A stretch of DNA of 64,000 nt. Source: Streptomyces litmocidini. GTDB taxonomy: Bacteria; Actinomycetota; Actinomycetes; Streptomycetales; Streptomycetaceae. The stretch's first letter is position 1. Every line of letters begins with the position of its first letter. Positions 17,839-26,591 of this stretch are shown here, piece by piece. Location: NCBI RefSeq assembly GCF_014649755.1, contig NZ_BMTQ01000012.1, positions 1 to 64,000 of the forward strand, read 5' to 3'. Position numbers and translations under genes: made by a program. Below the pieces are notes generated by a model that made no database searches, was not told where the DNA came from, and saw only the letters and a program-made list of their open reading frames with translations.

Positions 17839-19092
17839 ATGCGCACGGACATCGAGACGGGCACGGAGCACGCCCCCAGGGCGGTCGGGATCGCCTGGGC
17901 GCTCCTCGCGCTCAACGTGCTGGGCTCCGCCGGGGCGAAGACGATCGTCCCGATCCCCCGCTCCCTGATCCAGATGGTCACGATGGGCGCGCTGGTCGGC
18001 GCGTTCACGCTGGCGCTCACGGTCAACCGGCAGCTGCGGATCCGGCCCAGCGCGTTCCTGTTCCTGCTGACCCTGCTGCTCGTGCCGAGCCTGATCTCCA
18101 GTGCGGACGCCGGGGCGGGCGCGCTGTTCCGCTGCGCGCGGCTCGCGCTCTTCGTCGGCACGCTGTGGCTGCTCAGCCGCTGGTGGGACGGCAGTCCGCG
18201 GTTCGTCCACCACCACATCCGGTGGTACTTCGCGGTGCTCGTCCTGGTGGCCGCCGGCCTGGTCGTCTCGCCGGGCACGGCCATGCCCGAGTACTACGGC
18301 GGGCGTCTCGTGGGCGCGCTGTGGCCGCTCACGCCGCCGCAGATCGGGCAGTACTCCGCGGTGATCATCGGGCTCTCCGTGCTGCTGCTCCTCGGCCGCC
18401 GGACCACCCCGGCCGGCGCGGCGGTGGTCATCGTGCCGTCGTTCGTGCTGCTCGCCATGACCCACACCCGGACGGCGACGCTCGGCATGGTCATCGGTCT
18501 GGTCCTGGCGATCGGCTCGCTCATCCTGACCAGTGCCGCCGCGCGCAGGTTCTTCACCTGGGCGGTGCTGTGCGCGACGGTGGCCGCGGTGGTGTTCGGC
18601 TCCGCGCTGCGGGCCTGGTTCCTGCGCGGGCAGAGCCAGGAGAACTTCTCCAACCTCACCGGCCGGGCGAAGGTGTGGGACTCCCTCCTCTCGGCGCCCC
18701 GGACGACCGGGGACACGGTCTTCGGCCTGGGCCTGGGCGACAAGTCGTGGGACGGGCTGCCGATCGACAACAGCTGGCTGGCCGTCTACAACGAGCAGGG
18801 GCTGCTCGGCGTCGCCGTCGTGGCGGCGTTCCTCCTCGCGCTCGGCGGCATCGCGCTGCTGCGGCCGCCGTCGCTGTCGAGGGCCTGCGCGATCTTCCTG
18901 ATCAGCTACTGCGCGATCTCGTCGTACACCGAGGTGGGCCTCGGCGACGCCTCGGCGTATCTGCTGCATCTGGCCCTGGCCGCCTCGCTGCTCGCGGCGC
19001 CCGCCGCGGCCGCGCCGCTCCCGGCGGCCGGCATTCCCCGTCAGAGGTCCGACATTCCCCGACGACGTGTCCCGCGATGGGCCCGGAGGTGA
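17839..19092 (+). CDS. O-antigen ligase/polymerase-like membrane protein (Wzy candidate)
   Basis: A 417-residue integral membrane protein with about ten hydrophobic helices, from GIAWALLALNVLGSAGA to YLLHLALAASLLAAP. The larger extracytoplasmic loop before the last helices has the family-like pattern NFSNLTGRAKVWDSLLSA followed by DNSWLAVYNEQGLLG, and MTHTRTATLGMVIGL sits mid-protein; the TRT and W.N/D motifs resemble those of O-antigen ligases and Wzy polymerases. As the only such gene in the operon and with a flippase gene at 25290, it is the natural Wzy. I chose the ATG at 17839; a GTG at 17830 overlapping the previous stop is also possible. Confidence 0.8.
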   Translation: MRTDIETGTEHAPRAVGIAWALLALNVLGSAGAKTIVPIPRSLIQMVTMGALVGAFTLALTVNRQLRIRPSAFLFLLTLLLVPSLISSADAGAGALFRCARLALFVGTLWLLSRWWDGSPRFVHHHIRWYFAVLVLVAAGLVVSPGTAMPEYYGGRLVGALWPLTPPQIGQYSAVIIGLSVLLLLGRRTTPAGAAVVIVPSFVLLAMTHTRTATLGMVIGLVLAIGSLILTSAAARRFFTWAVLCATVAAVVFGSALRAWFLRGQSQENFSNLTGRAKVWDSLLSAPRTTGDTVFGLGLGDKSWDGLPIDNSWLAVYNEQGLLGVAVVAAFLLALGGIALLRPPSLSRACAIFLISYCAISSYTEVGLGDASAYLLHLALAASLLAAPAAAAPLPAAGIPRQRSDIPRRRVPRWARR

Positions 19093-19099
19093 CCTGAGC

Positions 19100-20311
19100 A
19101 TGCATGTCCTGGTGGTGCACAACCGCTACTCCTCGGCGCAGCCGAGCGGGGAGAACAGGGTGGTCGACGAGGAGGTGGCGCTGCTGCGCGCGGCCGGCCA
19201 CCGGGTCGACCTGTTCGAGCGGCGCAGCGACGACATCGCCGGCCGGTCCCTCCTCGGCAAGGCAGCGGTGCCGCTCCTCGTGCCGTGGAACCCGGCGGTC
19301 CGCACGGAACTCGCCGCCCGGCTCCGCGCCGACCGGCCGGACGTGGTGCACGTCCACAACGTCTTCCCGCTCCTGTCGCCGGCGGTGATCGCCGCCTGCG
19401 CCGACGCCGGCGTGCCCGTCGTCGCCACGCTGCACAACTACACCCAGGTCTGCCCGCCGGGCACGCTGCACCGGGACGGCCGGCCGTGCACCGAGTGCGT
19501 CGGGTCGACGGCGGCGCTGCCCGCCGTCCGACACGGCTGCTACCGGAACTCCCGGCTCGCGACGGTCCCGCTCGCGGTCAGCCTGGCGGTCAACCGGCGG
19601 CGGTGGTGGTCCGGAGTGGAGCGGTTCCTCTGCATCTCCGCGGCGCAACGCGACCTCCTGGTGCGGTCCGGCATGCCGGCCGAACGGCTCGCGGTGAAGC
19701 ACAACTTCGTGCCCGACCCGGGCGCCTGCCGGACGGGCGCCGGCGAGCACCTGCTCTTCCTCGGGCGGCTCGCGGAGCCCAAGGGCGTGCTGCTGCTCAT
19801 GGCCGCGTGGGACGAACTCGCGGCGGACGGCGGGGCGGGCGTGCCGCTCGTCCTCGCCGGTGCGGGACCGCTGGAGCGGGAGGTGGCCGCCTGGGCGGAG
19901 GGCCGGGACGACGTGCGGTACGTCGGTCTGTACGACCCGGAGGAGTGCCGGCGGGCCGTCGCGCGGTCGGTCGCCGTGGTGGCTCCCTCGATGGCCAGGG
20001 AGACCTTCGGCCTGGTGGTCGCCGAGGCGATGGCGGCCGGGGTCCCGGCCGTCGCCGCCGGGCACGGCGCCTTCGTCGAACTCGTCGACGAGGGGGTGAC
20101 CGGGCTGCTGCACCGGCCGGGCGAGGCCTCCTCGCTCGCGGACCGTCTGCGCCGGATCACGGCCGCGCCGGCCCGGAACCGGGAGATGGGGCTCGCGGCC
20201 CGACGCCGGTACGAGCAGTGCTTCAGCCCGGCCGTCGGGCTGGAGCGCCTGCTGGAGGAGTACCGCACCGCGATCGCGGTGCGGGCGGAATCGATGGGGG
20301 GCAGTAGATGA
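19100..20311 (+). CDS. Glycosyltransferase family 4 (second)
   Basis: A 403-residue GT-B enzyme. It starts MHVLVVHNRYSSAQPSGENRVVDEE split across strand and helix, has HVHNVFPLLSPAV and VVATLHNYTQVCPPG, then a Cys-rich insert (LHRDGRPCTECVG) seen in several GT4 proteins. The donor domain has LLFLGRLAEPKGVLLL, VRYVGLYDPEECRRAVARS and PSMARETFGLVVAEAMAAGVP, with the E(x7)E pattern. The ATG at 19100 is preceded by GGAGGTGACCTGAGC, a strong ribosome site, 7 bp after the previous stop. It probably builds the repeat unit on the lipid carrier. Specificity is unknown. Confidence 0.87.
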   Translation: MHVLVVHNRYSSAQPSGENRVVDEEVALLRAAGHRVDLFERRSDDIAGRSLLGKAAVPLLVPWNPAVRTELAARLRADRPDVVHVHNVFPLLSPAVIAACADAGVPVVATLHNYTQVCPPGTLHRDGRPCTECVGSTAALPAVRHGCYRNSRLATVPLAVSLAVNRRRWWSGVERFLCISAAQRDLLVRSGMPAERLAVKHNFVPDPGACRTGAGEHLLFLGRLAEPKGVLLLMAAWDELAADGGAGVPLVLAGAGPLEREVAAWAEGRDDVRYVGLYDPEECRRAVARSVAVVAPSMARETFGLVVAEAMAAGVPAVAAGHGAFVELVDEGVTGLLHRPGEASSLADRLRRITAAPARNREMGLAARRRYEQCFSPAVGLERLLEEYRTAIAVRAESMGGSR

Positions 20312-21558
20312 CACGATGCCGACTCTGCGGCTCGGCGGCGCTCACGAGCGTCGTCGACCTGGGGGCGACGCCGCCGTGCGAGAGCTTTCTCGCCGCGGAC
20401 GAACTGGACCGGCCGGAGCCCGCGTACCCGCTGCACCTGCGGGTCTGCACCGACTGCTGGCTCGCCCAGCTCCCTCCGCTGATCACGCCGGAGGAGACCT
20501 TCGAGGAGTACGCGTACTTCTCCTCGTACTCGACCTCCTGGGTGGAGCACGCGCGCACGTTCGTCGCGGGCGCCGTGGAGCGGCTCGCCCTCGGCGACGG
20601 CTCCTTCGTGGTCGAGGTCGCGAGCAACGACGGGTACCTGCTGAAGCACGTGGTGGACCGGGGGATCCGCTGCCTCGGCGTCGAGCCCTCGGTGAACGTC
20701 GGCGCCGCGGCGCGGGAGGCGGGCGTGCCCACGGTCACCGCGTTCCTGAGCCCGGAGACGGGCGCGGCCGTCCGCGCGGAGCACGGCCCGGCGGACCTGG
20801 TCGTCGCCAACAACGTGTACGCGCACATCCCCGACGTCGTCGGCTTCACCCGGGGGCTGCGCGCCCTGGTCGCCGACGACGGCTGGGTCTCCGTCGAGGT
20901 GCAGCACCTGCTGACCCTGATCGAGGAGAACCAGTACGACACGATCTACCACGAGCACTTCCAGTACTACACGGTCGCGTCCGCGGCCCGGGCGCTCGCG
21001 AGCGGCGGACTCGCGCTCGTGGACGTCGAGCTGCTGCCCACGCACGGCGGCTCCGTCCGGCTGTGGGCCCGGCCGACCGAGGTGGCCGGCGAGCCCACGG
21101 CGCGTGTGGCCGAGGTCCTCGACCGGGAGAAGGCGGCCGGACTCCAGGACCTGTCCGGGTACGCCGAGTTCTCCGACCGGGTGGCCAAGGTGCGCCGGGA
21201 CCTGCTGCGCTTCCTCATCGAGGCGGCCGAGCGCGGCGAGACGGTCGTCGGCTACGGCGCCCCCGGGAAGGGCAACACGCTGCTCAACCACTGCGGCATC
21301 CGGCCCGACCTGCTCGCGTACACGGTCGACCGCAACCCCTACAAGCACGGCAGGTTCACCCCGGGCACCCGCATCCCGATCCTGCCGCCCGAACGGATCG
21401 CCGCCGACCGGCCGGACTACGTCCTCGTCCTCCCGTGGAACCTGCGGGCCGAGCTGGTCGAGCAGCTGTCCTTCGTGGGCGACTGGGGCGGCCGTCTCGT
21501 CTTCCCCGTCCCGGAACTCAGCGTCGTCGAGGTGCCCGCGAAAGAGGTCACAGCATGA
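20308..21558 (+). CDS. Class I SAM-dependent sugar C-methyltransferase (TylC3-like, zinc-binding N-terminus)
   Basis: A 416-residue protein with the three parts of NDP-hexose C-methyltransferases. The N-terminal four-cysteine zinc domain includes CRLCG near residue 4 and CTDCW near residue 50. The SAM domain has FVVEVASNDGYLLKHVV. The C-terminal domain has ETVVGYGAPGKGNTLLNHCGI. Relatives add a C-methyl branch at C3 of 4-keto-6-deoxyhexoses. It overlaps the preceding gene by ATGA and the following cytidylyltransferase by ATGA, suggesting that all act on the same nucleotide sugar. Methylation position is inferred from the family, not seen. Confidence 0.85.
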   Translation: MTRCRLCGSAALTSVVDLGATPPCESFLAADELDRPEPAYPLHLRVCTDCWLAQLPPLITPEETFEEYAYFSSYSTSWVEHARTFVAGAVERLALGDGSFVVEVASNDGYLLKHVVDRGIRCLGVEPSVNVGAAAREAGVPTVTAFLSPETGAAVRAEHGPADLVVANNVYAHIPDVVGFTRGLRALVADDGWVSVEVQHLLTLIEENQYDTIYHEHFQYYTVASAARALASGGLALVDVELLPTHGGSVRLWARPTEVAGEPTARVAEVLDREKAAGLQDLSGYAEFSDRVAKVRRDLLRFLIEAAERGETVVGYGAPGKGNTLLNHCGIRPDLLAYTVDRNPYKHGRFTPGTRIPILPPERIAADRPDYVLVLPWNLRAELVEQLSFVGDWGGRLVFPVPELSVVEVPAKEVTA

Positions 21559-22349
21559 AGGTCGTCCTGTTCTGCGGCGGTTACGGAATGCGGATGCGGA
21601 ACGGCGCCGCGGACGACGTGCCCAAGCCGATGGCGATGGTCGGCCCGCGCCCGCTGATCTGGCACGTCATGCGCTACTACGCGCACTACGGGCACACGGA
21701 GTTCATCCTGTGCCTCGGGTACGGGGCGCACCACATCAAGGAGTTCTTCCTCAACTACGAGGAGACGACGTCCAACGACTTCGTGCTGCGCGGCGGCCGG
21801 ACCGAGCTGCTGTCCACCGACATATCCGACTGGACGATCACGTTCGCCCAGACCGGCATCGAGTCGCCGATCGGTGAGCGGCTGCGCCGGGTCCGGCACC
21901 ACCTGGACGGCGACGAGATGTTCCTCGCCAACTACGCCGACGTGCTCACCGACGCGCCGCTGCCGGAGATGATCGACCGGTTCGCCCGGCGCGACGCGGG
22001 CGCGTCGATGACGGTGGTGCCGCCGCAGTCCTCGTTCCACTGCGTGGAGCTGGGCGAGGACGGGCTCGTGGGGGGCATCACCGCCGTCAGCGAACTGCCG
22101 CTGTGGGAGAACGGCGGCTACTTCGTGCTCCGCCAGGAGGTCTTCGACCACATACCGGAGGGCGGGGACCTGGTCGCCGACGGCTGCGCCGGCCTGGCCA
22201 AGGAAGGCCGTCTGGTGGCGTACCGGCACCGCGGCTTCTGGAAGCCGACCGACACCGTGAAGGAGCGGGCCGCGCTCGACGAGGCCTACGCGCGGGGCGA
22301 CCGCCCGTGGGCCGTGTGGGAGCGGGACGGCGCGGAGGTGACCGCTTGA
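21555..22349 (+). CDS. rfbF: Sugar-1-phosphate nucleotidyltransferase, glucose-1-phosphate cytidylyltransferase (RfbF) type
   Basis: A 264-residue nucleotidyltransferase. The nucleotide-binding N-terminus MKVVLFCGGYGMRMR is followed by DVPKPMAMVG, LIWHVMRYYAHYGHTEFIL, IKEFFLNYEETTSNDFVLR and IGERLRRVRHHLDGDEMFL, a layout close to RfbF, which makes CDP-glucose from CTP and glucose-1-phosphate. FLANYADVLTDAP holds the catalytic Asp and GGYFVLRQEVFDHI the later core. It opens the CDP-sugar branch of the operon. A dedicated CDP-glucose 4,6-dehydratase (RfbG) is not obvious, so the SDR at 22997 may do that or a different step. Confidence 0.82.
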   Translation: MKVVLFCGGYGMRMRNGAADDVPKPMAMVGPRPLIWHVMRYYAHYGHTEFILCLGYGAHHIKEFFLNYEETTSNDFVLRGGRTELLSTDISDWTITFAQTGIESPIGERLRRVRHHLDGDEMFLANYADVLTDAPLPEMIDRFARRDAGASMTVVPPQSSFHCVELGEDGLVGGITAVSELPLWENGGYFVLRQEVFDHIPEGGDLVADGCAGLAKEGRLVAYRHRGFWKPTDTVKERAALDEAYARGDRPWAVWERDGAEVTA

Positions 22350-22993
22350 TCCGCCTCGGTGCCGGGCGCCTGGACCGGATCGTCGCGGTGGGCGCGCACT
22401 GCGACGACATCGCCATCGGCGCCGGCGGGACGCTCCTCGCGCTGTGCCTCGCGCGGCCGGGCGTCCGCGTCGACGCGCTGGTGCTCTCCGGCGGCGGCGG
22501 CGAGCGGGAGCAGGAGGAGCGGGCCGCCCTCGCCGCCTTCTGCCCGGGCGCCGACCTGCGGCTGACCGTGCTCAAGCTGCCGGACGGCCGGCTGCCCGCG
22601 CACTGGGAGGAGGCCAAGGCGGCGGTCGAGGAGCTGCGCGGGCGGACCGAACCGGACCTGATCCTGGCCCCGCGCACCGAGGACGCGCACCAGGACCACC
22701 GCACCCTGGCGAAGCTGATGTCCACCGCGTTCCGCGACCACCTCGTGCTCGGCTACGAGATCGTCAAGTGGGACGCCGACCTCGGCCGCCCCGTGGCGTA
22801 CCAGCCGCTGTCACCGGAGATCGCCGAGGAGAAGGTGCGGCTGCTGCAGGAGCACTACCCCTCGCAGCGGCACCGGCCCTGGTACGACCGGGAGGCCTTC
22901 CTCGGCCTCGCCCGGATCCGCGGCATCGAATGCCACGCGCGCTACGCCGAGGCGTTCGCCGTCACCAAACTCACTCTCGACCTGGGGGATTGA
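22346..22993 (+). CDS. PIG-L/LmbE-family deacetylase
   Basis: A 215-residue zinc hydrolase of the PIG-L family. The metal site is the N-terminal VGAHCDDIAIGAGGTLL (the AHxDD variant) with a second His in TEDAHQDHRTLAKL. Family members remove N-acetyl groups from sugars, for example N-acetylglucosaminyl-phosphatidylinositol and mycothiol precursors. It starts at a TTG overlapping the cytidylyltransferase stop and is 3 bp from the SDR gene, so it probably works on the same modified sugar. What it deacetylates is unknown. The short length is normal for the family. Confidence 0.83.
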   Translation: MIRLGAGRLDRIVAVGAHCDDIAIGAGGTLLALCLARPGVRVDALVLSGGGGEREQEERAALAAFCPGADLRLTVLKLPDGRLPAHWEEAKAAVEELRGRTEPDLILAPRTEDAHQDHRTLAKLMSTAFRDHLVLGYEIVKWDADLGRPVAYQPLSPEIAEEKVRLLQEHYPSQRHRPWYDREAFLGLARIRGIECHARYAEAFAVTKLTLDLGD

Positions 22994-22996
22994 ACC

Positions 22997-24022
22997 TTGC
23001 GCGTACTGCTGACCGGACACCAGGGCTACCTGGGCACCGTCATGGCTCCCGTCCTCGCCGCCGCCGGGCACGAGGTCGTCGGGCTCGACTCCGGCCTGTT
23101 CGCCGACTGCGTGCTCGGCCCGGCGCCGGCGGACCCGCCGGGACACCGGGTGGACCTGCGCGACGTCACGGCCGAGCACGTGGCCGGAGTGGACGCCGTG
23201 GTCCACCTGGGCGCGCTGTCCAACGACCCGCTGGGGTCGCTGGCGCCCGAGCTCACCTACGACATCAACCACCACGCGTCCGTGCGCCTCGCCCGGCTGG
23301 CCCGCGAGGCCGGGGTGAGGCGTTTCCTGTACGCGTCGACGTGCTCCGTCTACGGGGCGGCGGGCGGCGACGAGCTGGTGACCGAGGACGCCCCGCTGCG
23401 GCCGGTGACCCCGTACGCCGAGTCGAAGGTGCGGGTGGAGGACGACCTGCACGCCCTGGCCGACGACGACTTCACCCCCGTGTACATGCGCAACGCCACC
23501 GCCTTCGGCCACTCCCCCCGGCTGCGCGCCGACATCGTGCTGAACAACCTGGTGGGCCACGCGCTGCTGTCCGGCGAGGTGCTGGTGCTCTCCGACGGCA
23601 CTCCCTGGCGTCCGCTGGTGCACGCCGCCGACATCGCCCGGGCCTTCACGGCCGCTCTCGGGGCGCCCCGGGAGGCGGTGCACGACCGGGCGTTCAACAT
23701 CGGCAGCGAGGCCAACAACGTCACGGTCGCCGAGATCGCCGCGCAGGTCGCCGAGGCGGTGGACGGCGCGAAGGTGCGGATCACCGGCGAGACCGGCGCC
23801 GATCCGCGGTCGTACCGGGTGGACTTCTCCCGGTTCCGCGCCGCGATCCCCGGTTTCGACTGCGAGTGGACGGTGAAGCGGGGTGCCCTCGAACTCGCCG
23901 ACGCCTACCGGGAGCACGGTCTGACCAGGGAGGACTTCGAGCGGCGCTTCACCCGCCTCGCCGTGCTGCGCGCGGCCTCCGACACCGGCGCCGTCGACGG
24001 CACCCTGCGGTGGCGCCGGTGA
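22997..24022 (+). CDS. NAD-dependent epimerase/dehydratase (extended SDR)
   Basis: A 341-residue extended short-chain dehydrogenase. The NAD loop is LLTGHQGYLGTVMAPVL, the VVHLGALSNDP strand follows, and the catalytic pair is in PYAESKVRVEDD (YxxxK), with STCSVYG supplying the Ser/Thr. The PLVHAADIARAF and FNIGSEANNVTVAEIA motifs are typical of nucleotide-sugar epimerases and dehydratases. It sits between the PIG-L deacetylase and the DUF4910 gene and overlaps the latter by 4 bp. It could be the dehydratase, reductase or epimerase of the CDP-sugar branch. It starts at TTG 22997. Confidence 0.85.
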   Translation: MRVLLTGHQGYLGTVMAPVLAAAGHEVVGLDSGLFADCVLGPAPADPPGHRVDLRDVTAEHVAGVDAVVHLGALSNDPLGSLAPELTYDINHHASVRLARLAREAGVRRFLYASTCSVYGAAGGDELVTEDAPLRPVTPYAESKVRVEDDLHALADDDFTPVYMRNATAFGHSPRLRADIVLNNLVGHALLSGEVLVLSDGTPWRPLVHAADIARAFTAALGAPREAVHDRAFNIGSEANNVTVAEIAAQVAEAVDGAKVRITGETGADPRSYRVDFSRFRAAIPGFDCEWTVKRGALELADAYREHGLTREDFERRFTRLAVLRAASDTGAVDGTLRWRR

Positions 24023-25293
24023 CCGCGGTCGGCGAGGAGATGCACGCTCTGGTGGAGCGGATGTACCCGCTCTGCCGGAGCATCACCGGCGACGGGGTGC
24101 GCGCCACCCTGGACATCGTCGGGGAGTACGTCCCGCTCCAGGTGCACGAGGTGCCGACCGGGACGCGGGTGCTGGACTGGACGGTGCCGCAGGAGTGGAA
24201 CGTCCGGGACGCGTACGTGGCCGACCCCGCCGGCAGGCGGGTCGTCGACTTCGCCGCGTCCAGCCTGCACGTGCTCGGCTACAGCGTGCCGGTCTCGGCG
24301 ACCATGCCGCTGAGCGAGCTGCGCGGGCACCTGCACACCCTGCCGGAGCAGCCGGAGCTGGTTCCGTACCGCACCAGTTACTACAAGCCGGAGTGGGGCT
24401 TCTGCCTGGCCCAGGAGACCCTGGACGCGCTGCCGGACGGCGAGTACGAGGTGCGGATCGACTCCACGCTCGCCGACGGCCACCTCACCTACGCCGAGCA
24501 CGTGGTCCCCGGACAGGTCGCCGACGAGGTGATCGTCTCCTGCCACGTCTGCCACCCGTCGCTGGCCAACGACAACCTGGCGGGCATCGCGGTGGCGACG
24601 TTCCTCGCCCGGGCGCTCGCGGAGGGGACGCCGTACTACACGTACCGGTTCCTCTTCGCGCCCGGCACCATCGGGGCGATCACCTGGCTGGCCCGGAACG
24701 AGGAGCGGATCGGCCAGGTGAAGCACGGCATCGTGCTGGCCTGCGCCGGCGACCGGGGCGGCCTGACGTACAAGCGGAGCCGGCGCGGCGACGCGGAGAT
24801 CGACCGGGTGATGCGGCACGTGCTCGAAGCCTCCGGACGGCCGCACGACATCGTCGGGTTCACCCCGTACGGCTACGACGAGCGGCAGTTCTGCTCGCCC
24901 GGCTTCGACCTCGGCGTGGGCTCGCTCACCCGTACCCCGTACGCCGGCTATCCCGAATACCACACCTCGGCGGACAACCCGGACTTCGTCGCCCCGGAGG
25001 CGATGGCGGACACCCTCGCCGTCTGCCGCGAGGCGTTCGCCGTCCTCGACCGCAACCGGCGGTACCTCAACCTCAGCCCCTACGGAGAACCGCAGCTGGG
25101 CCGGCGCGGGCTGTACGACGCGCTCGGCGGCCGCAGCGACACCAAGCAGGCCCAGATGGCCATGCTCTGGGTGCTCAACCTCTCCGACGGCGAGCACGAT
25201 CTGCTGGACGTCGCCGAGCGGTCCGGGCTGCCGTTCGACACCGTCGCCGCCGCCGCCGACGCCCTGGGCGCGGCCGGGCTGATCAAGGCATGA
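24019..25293 (+). CDS. DUF4910-type M28-like zinc hydrolase with C-terminal winged helix
   Basis: A 424-residue protein whose N-terminal region (MYPLCRSITGDGVRATLDI, then VPQEWNVRDAYVAD and YKPEWGFCL) and zinc-site motifs CHVCHPSLANDNLAGIA and YDERQFCSPGFDLGVGSL fit the DUF4910/aminopeptidase-like family. A C-terminal helix-turn-helix-like segment covers about residues 360-424. Members are named aminopeptidase-like but are found in sugar and capsule loci beside cytidylyltransferases, PIG-L deacetylases, SDRs and C-methyltransferases, exactly as here. Their reaction is not established to my knowledge. It starts at GTG 24019 in a GTGA overlap and overlaps the next gene by ATGA. Confidence 0.82.
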   Translation: MTAVGEEMHALVERMYPLCRSITGDGVRATLDIVGEYVPLQVHEVPTGTRVLDWTVPQEWNVRDAYVADPAGRRVVDFAASSLHVLGYSVPVSATMPLSELRGHLHTLPEQPELVPYRTSYYKPEWGFCLAQETLDALPDGEYEVRIDSTLADGHLTYAEHVVPGQVADEVIVSCHVCHPSLANDNLAGIAVATFLARALAEGTPYYTYRFLFAPGTIGAITWLARNEERIGQVKHGIVLACAGDRGGLTYKRSRRGDAEIDRVMRHVLEASGRPHDIVGFTPYGYDERQFCSPGFDLGVGSLTRTPYAGYPEYHTSADNPDFVAPEAMADTLAVCREAFAVLDRNRRYLNLSPYGEPQLGRRGLYDALGGRSDTKQAQMAMLWVLNLSDGEHDLLDVAERSGLPFDTVAAAADALGAAGLIKA

Positions 25294-26591
25294 CGCCGAT
25301 GACCACCGAGGAGGAGGAGAGGGCGACGGCACCGGCCCGGTCCGTCCGGCGGGCCGTCGTCGGCCGGCTGTCCTGGGGGCTGGCCGACCAGGCGGCCTCC
25401 AGCATGTCCAACTTCGTGGTGGGGTTCTACGTGGCGCGCTCGCTGGGGGTGACCGCCTTCGGCGTGTTCAGCCTCGCGTGGGTGACCTACGGCGTGGTGC
25501 TCGGCGCTTCCCGGGGGCTCGCCACCGATCCGCTGGTGGTGCGCTTCAGCGGCGTGCCGCACACGGCCTGGCGCGGGGCGGCGGCCCGGTCGACGGGCGC
25601 CGCGCTCGCCGTCGGCGCCGCCGTCGGCGCGGTGTGCCTGCTGGCCGGGCTCGCCCTCGGCGGCGGCGTGGGGGCCGCGTTCGCCTGCCTGGGCGTCGTC
25701 CTGCCGGGGCTGCTGCTCCAGGACGCCTGGCGGTTCGCCTTCTTCGCCGCCGGTGCCGGACGGAAGGCGTTCGTCAACGACCTGGTGTGGGGCGTCGCGC
25801 TCGTCCCCGCCATGGTGGTGGCGGCCCGCGTGGGCAGCGTGGGCGCCTTCGTCCTGGCCTGGGGCGCGTCCGCCGCGGTCGCCGCGGGGTACGGCCTGCT
25901 CCAGTCCGGCGTCCGGCCCCGGCCGGCCGGGGCGCGCGGGTGGCTGCGCGAGCAGCGCGACCTCGGCTACCGGTACCTGGTCGAGAACGGCAGCCTCAGC
26001 GGCGCGGGCCAGCTGCGCTCGTACGGGCTCGGCGTGATCGTCGGAGTCGGCGCGGTGGGCGCGGTCCGGGGCGCCGAACTCCTGCTCGGCCCGTTCCTCG
26101 CCCTGCTGATGGGGCTGTCGCTCGTCACCGTCGCGGAGGCGGCCCGGGTGCTGCGCAGGGCCCCGCACCGCCTCGGCCGGTTCTGCCTCCTGCTCGGCGG
26201 CGGGCAGGCCGTCGCCGCGCTGCTCTGGGGCGCGGCGCTGCTGCTCGTGCCGGACCGGCTGGGCGAGCTCGTGCTCGGCGGCGTCTGGCCCTCCGCCTCG
26301 GAGCTCATCGTGCCGGCCGCGCTCGGCGTCGCGGGCGCCGGCCTCGGCACCGGCGCCGCGGCCGGGCTGCGCGCGCTCGGCGCGGCCCGGCTCAGCCTGC
26401 GCGTCCAGCTGTTCGCCTCCGCCTGCTACGTCGCCGGCGGGCTCGGCGGGGCCGTCGTGTCCGGCACCGTCGGCTCGGCCTGGGGCGTCGCCGCCGCGAC
26501 CGCCGCCGGCTCGGCCGTGTGGTGGCTGCAGCTGCGCTCCGCCCTGCGCGAGCGCCACCGGAACCCCATCCCCGAAGTGAGGACCTCATGA
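25290..26591 (+). CDS. Wzx-type polysaccharide flippase (MOP superfamily)
   Basis: A 433-residue, very hydrophobic protein with about twelve membrane helices. The first, LADQAASSMSNFVVGFYVAR, and the following SLGVTAFGVFSLAWVTYGVV resemble the start of MATE/Wzx exporters. A charged loop (GARGWLREQRDLGYRYLVENG) precedes the second half, as in the family. It should flip lipid-linked repeat units across the membrane for the polymerase at 17839. It is encoded in an ATGA chain between DUF4910 and a GT2 gene. Substrate is unknown. Confidence 0.82.
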   Translation: MTPMTTEEEERATAPARSVRRAVVGRLSWGLADQAASSMSNFVVGFYVARSLGVTAFGVFSLAWVTYGVVLGASRGLATDPLVVRFSGVPHTAWRGAAARSTGAALAVGAAVGAVCLLAGLALGGGVGAAFACLGVVLPGLLLQDAWRFAFFAAGAGRKAFVNDLVWGVALVPAMVVAARVGSVGAFVLAWGASAAVAAGYGLLQSGVRPRPAGARGWLREQRDLGYRYLVENGSLSGAGQLRSYGLGVIVGVGAVGAVRGAELLLGPFLALLMGLSLVTVAEAARVLRRAPHRLGRFCLLLGGGQAVAALLWGAALLLVPDRLGELVLGGVWPSASELIVPAALGVAGAGLGTGAAAGLRALGAARLSLRVQLFASACYVAGGLGGAVVSGTVGSAWGVAAATAAGSAVWWLQLRSALRERHRNPIPEVRTS

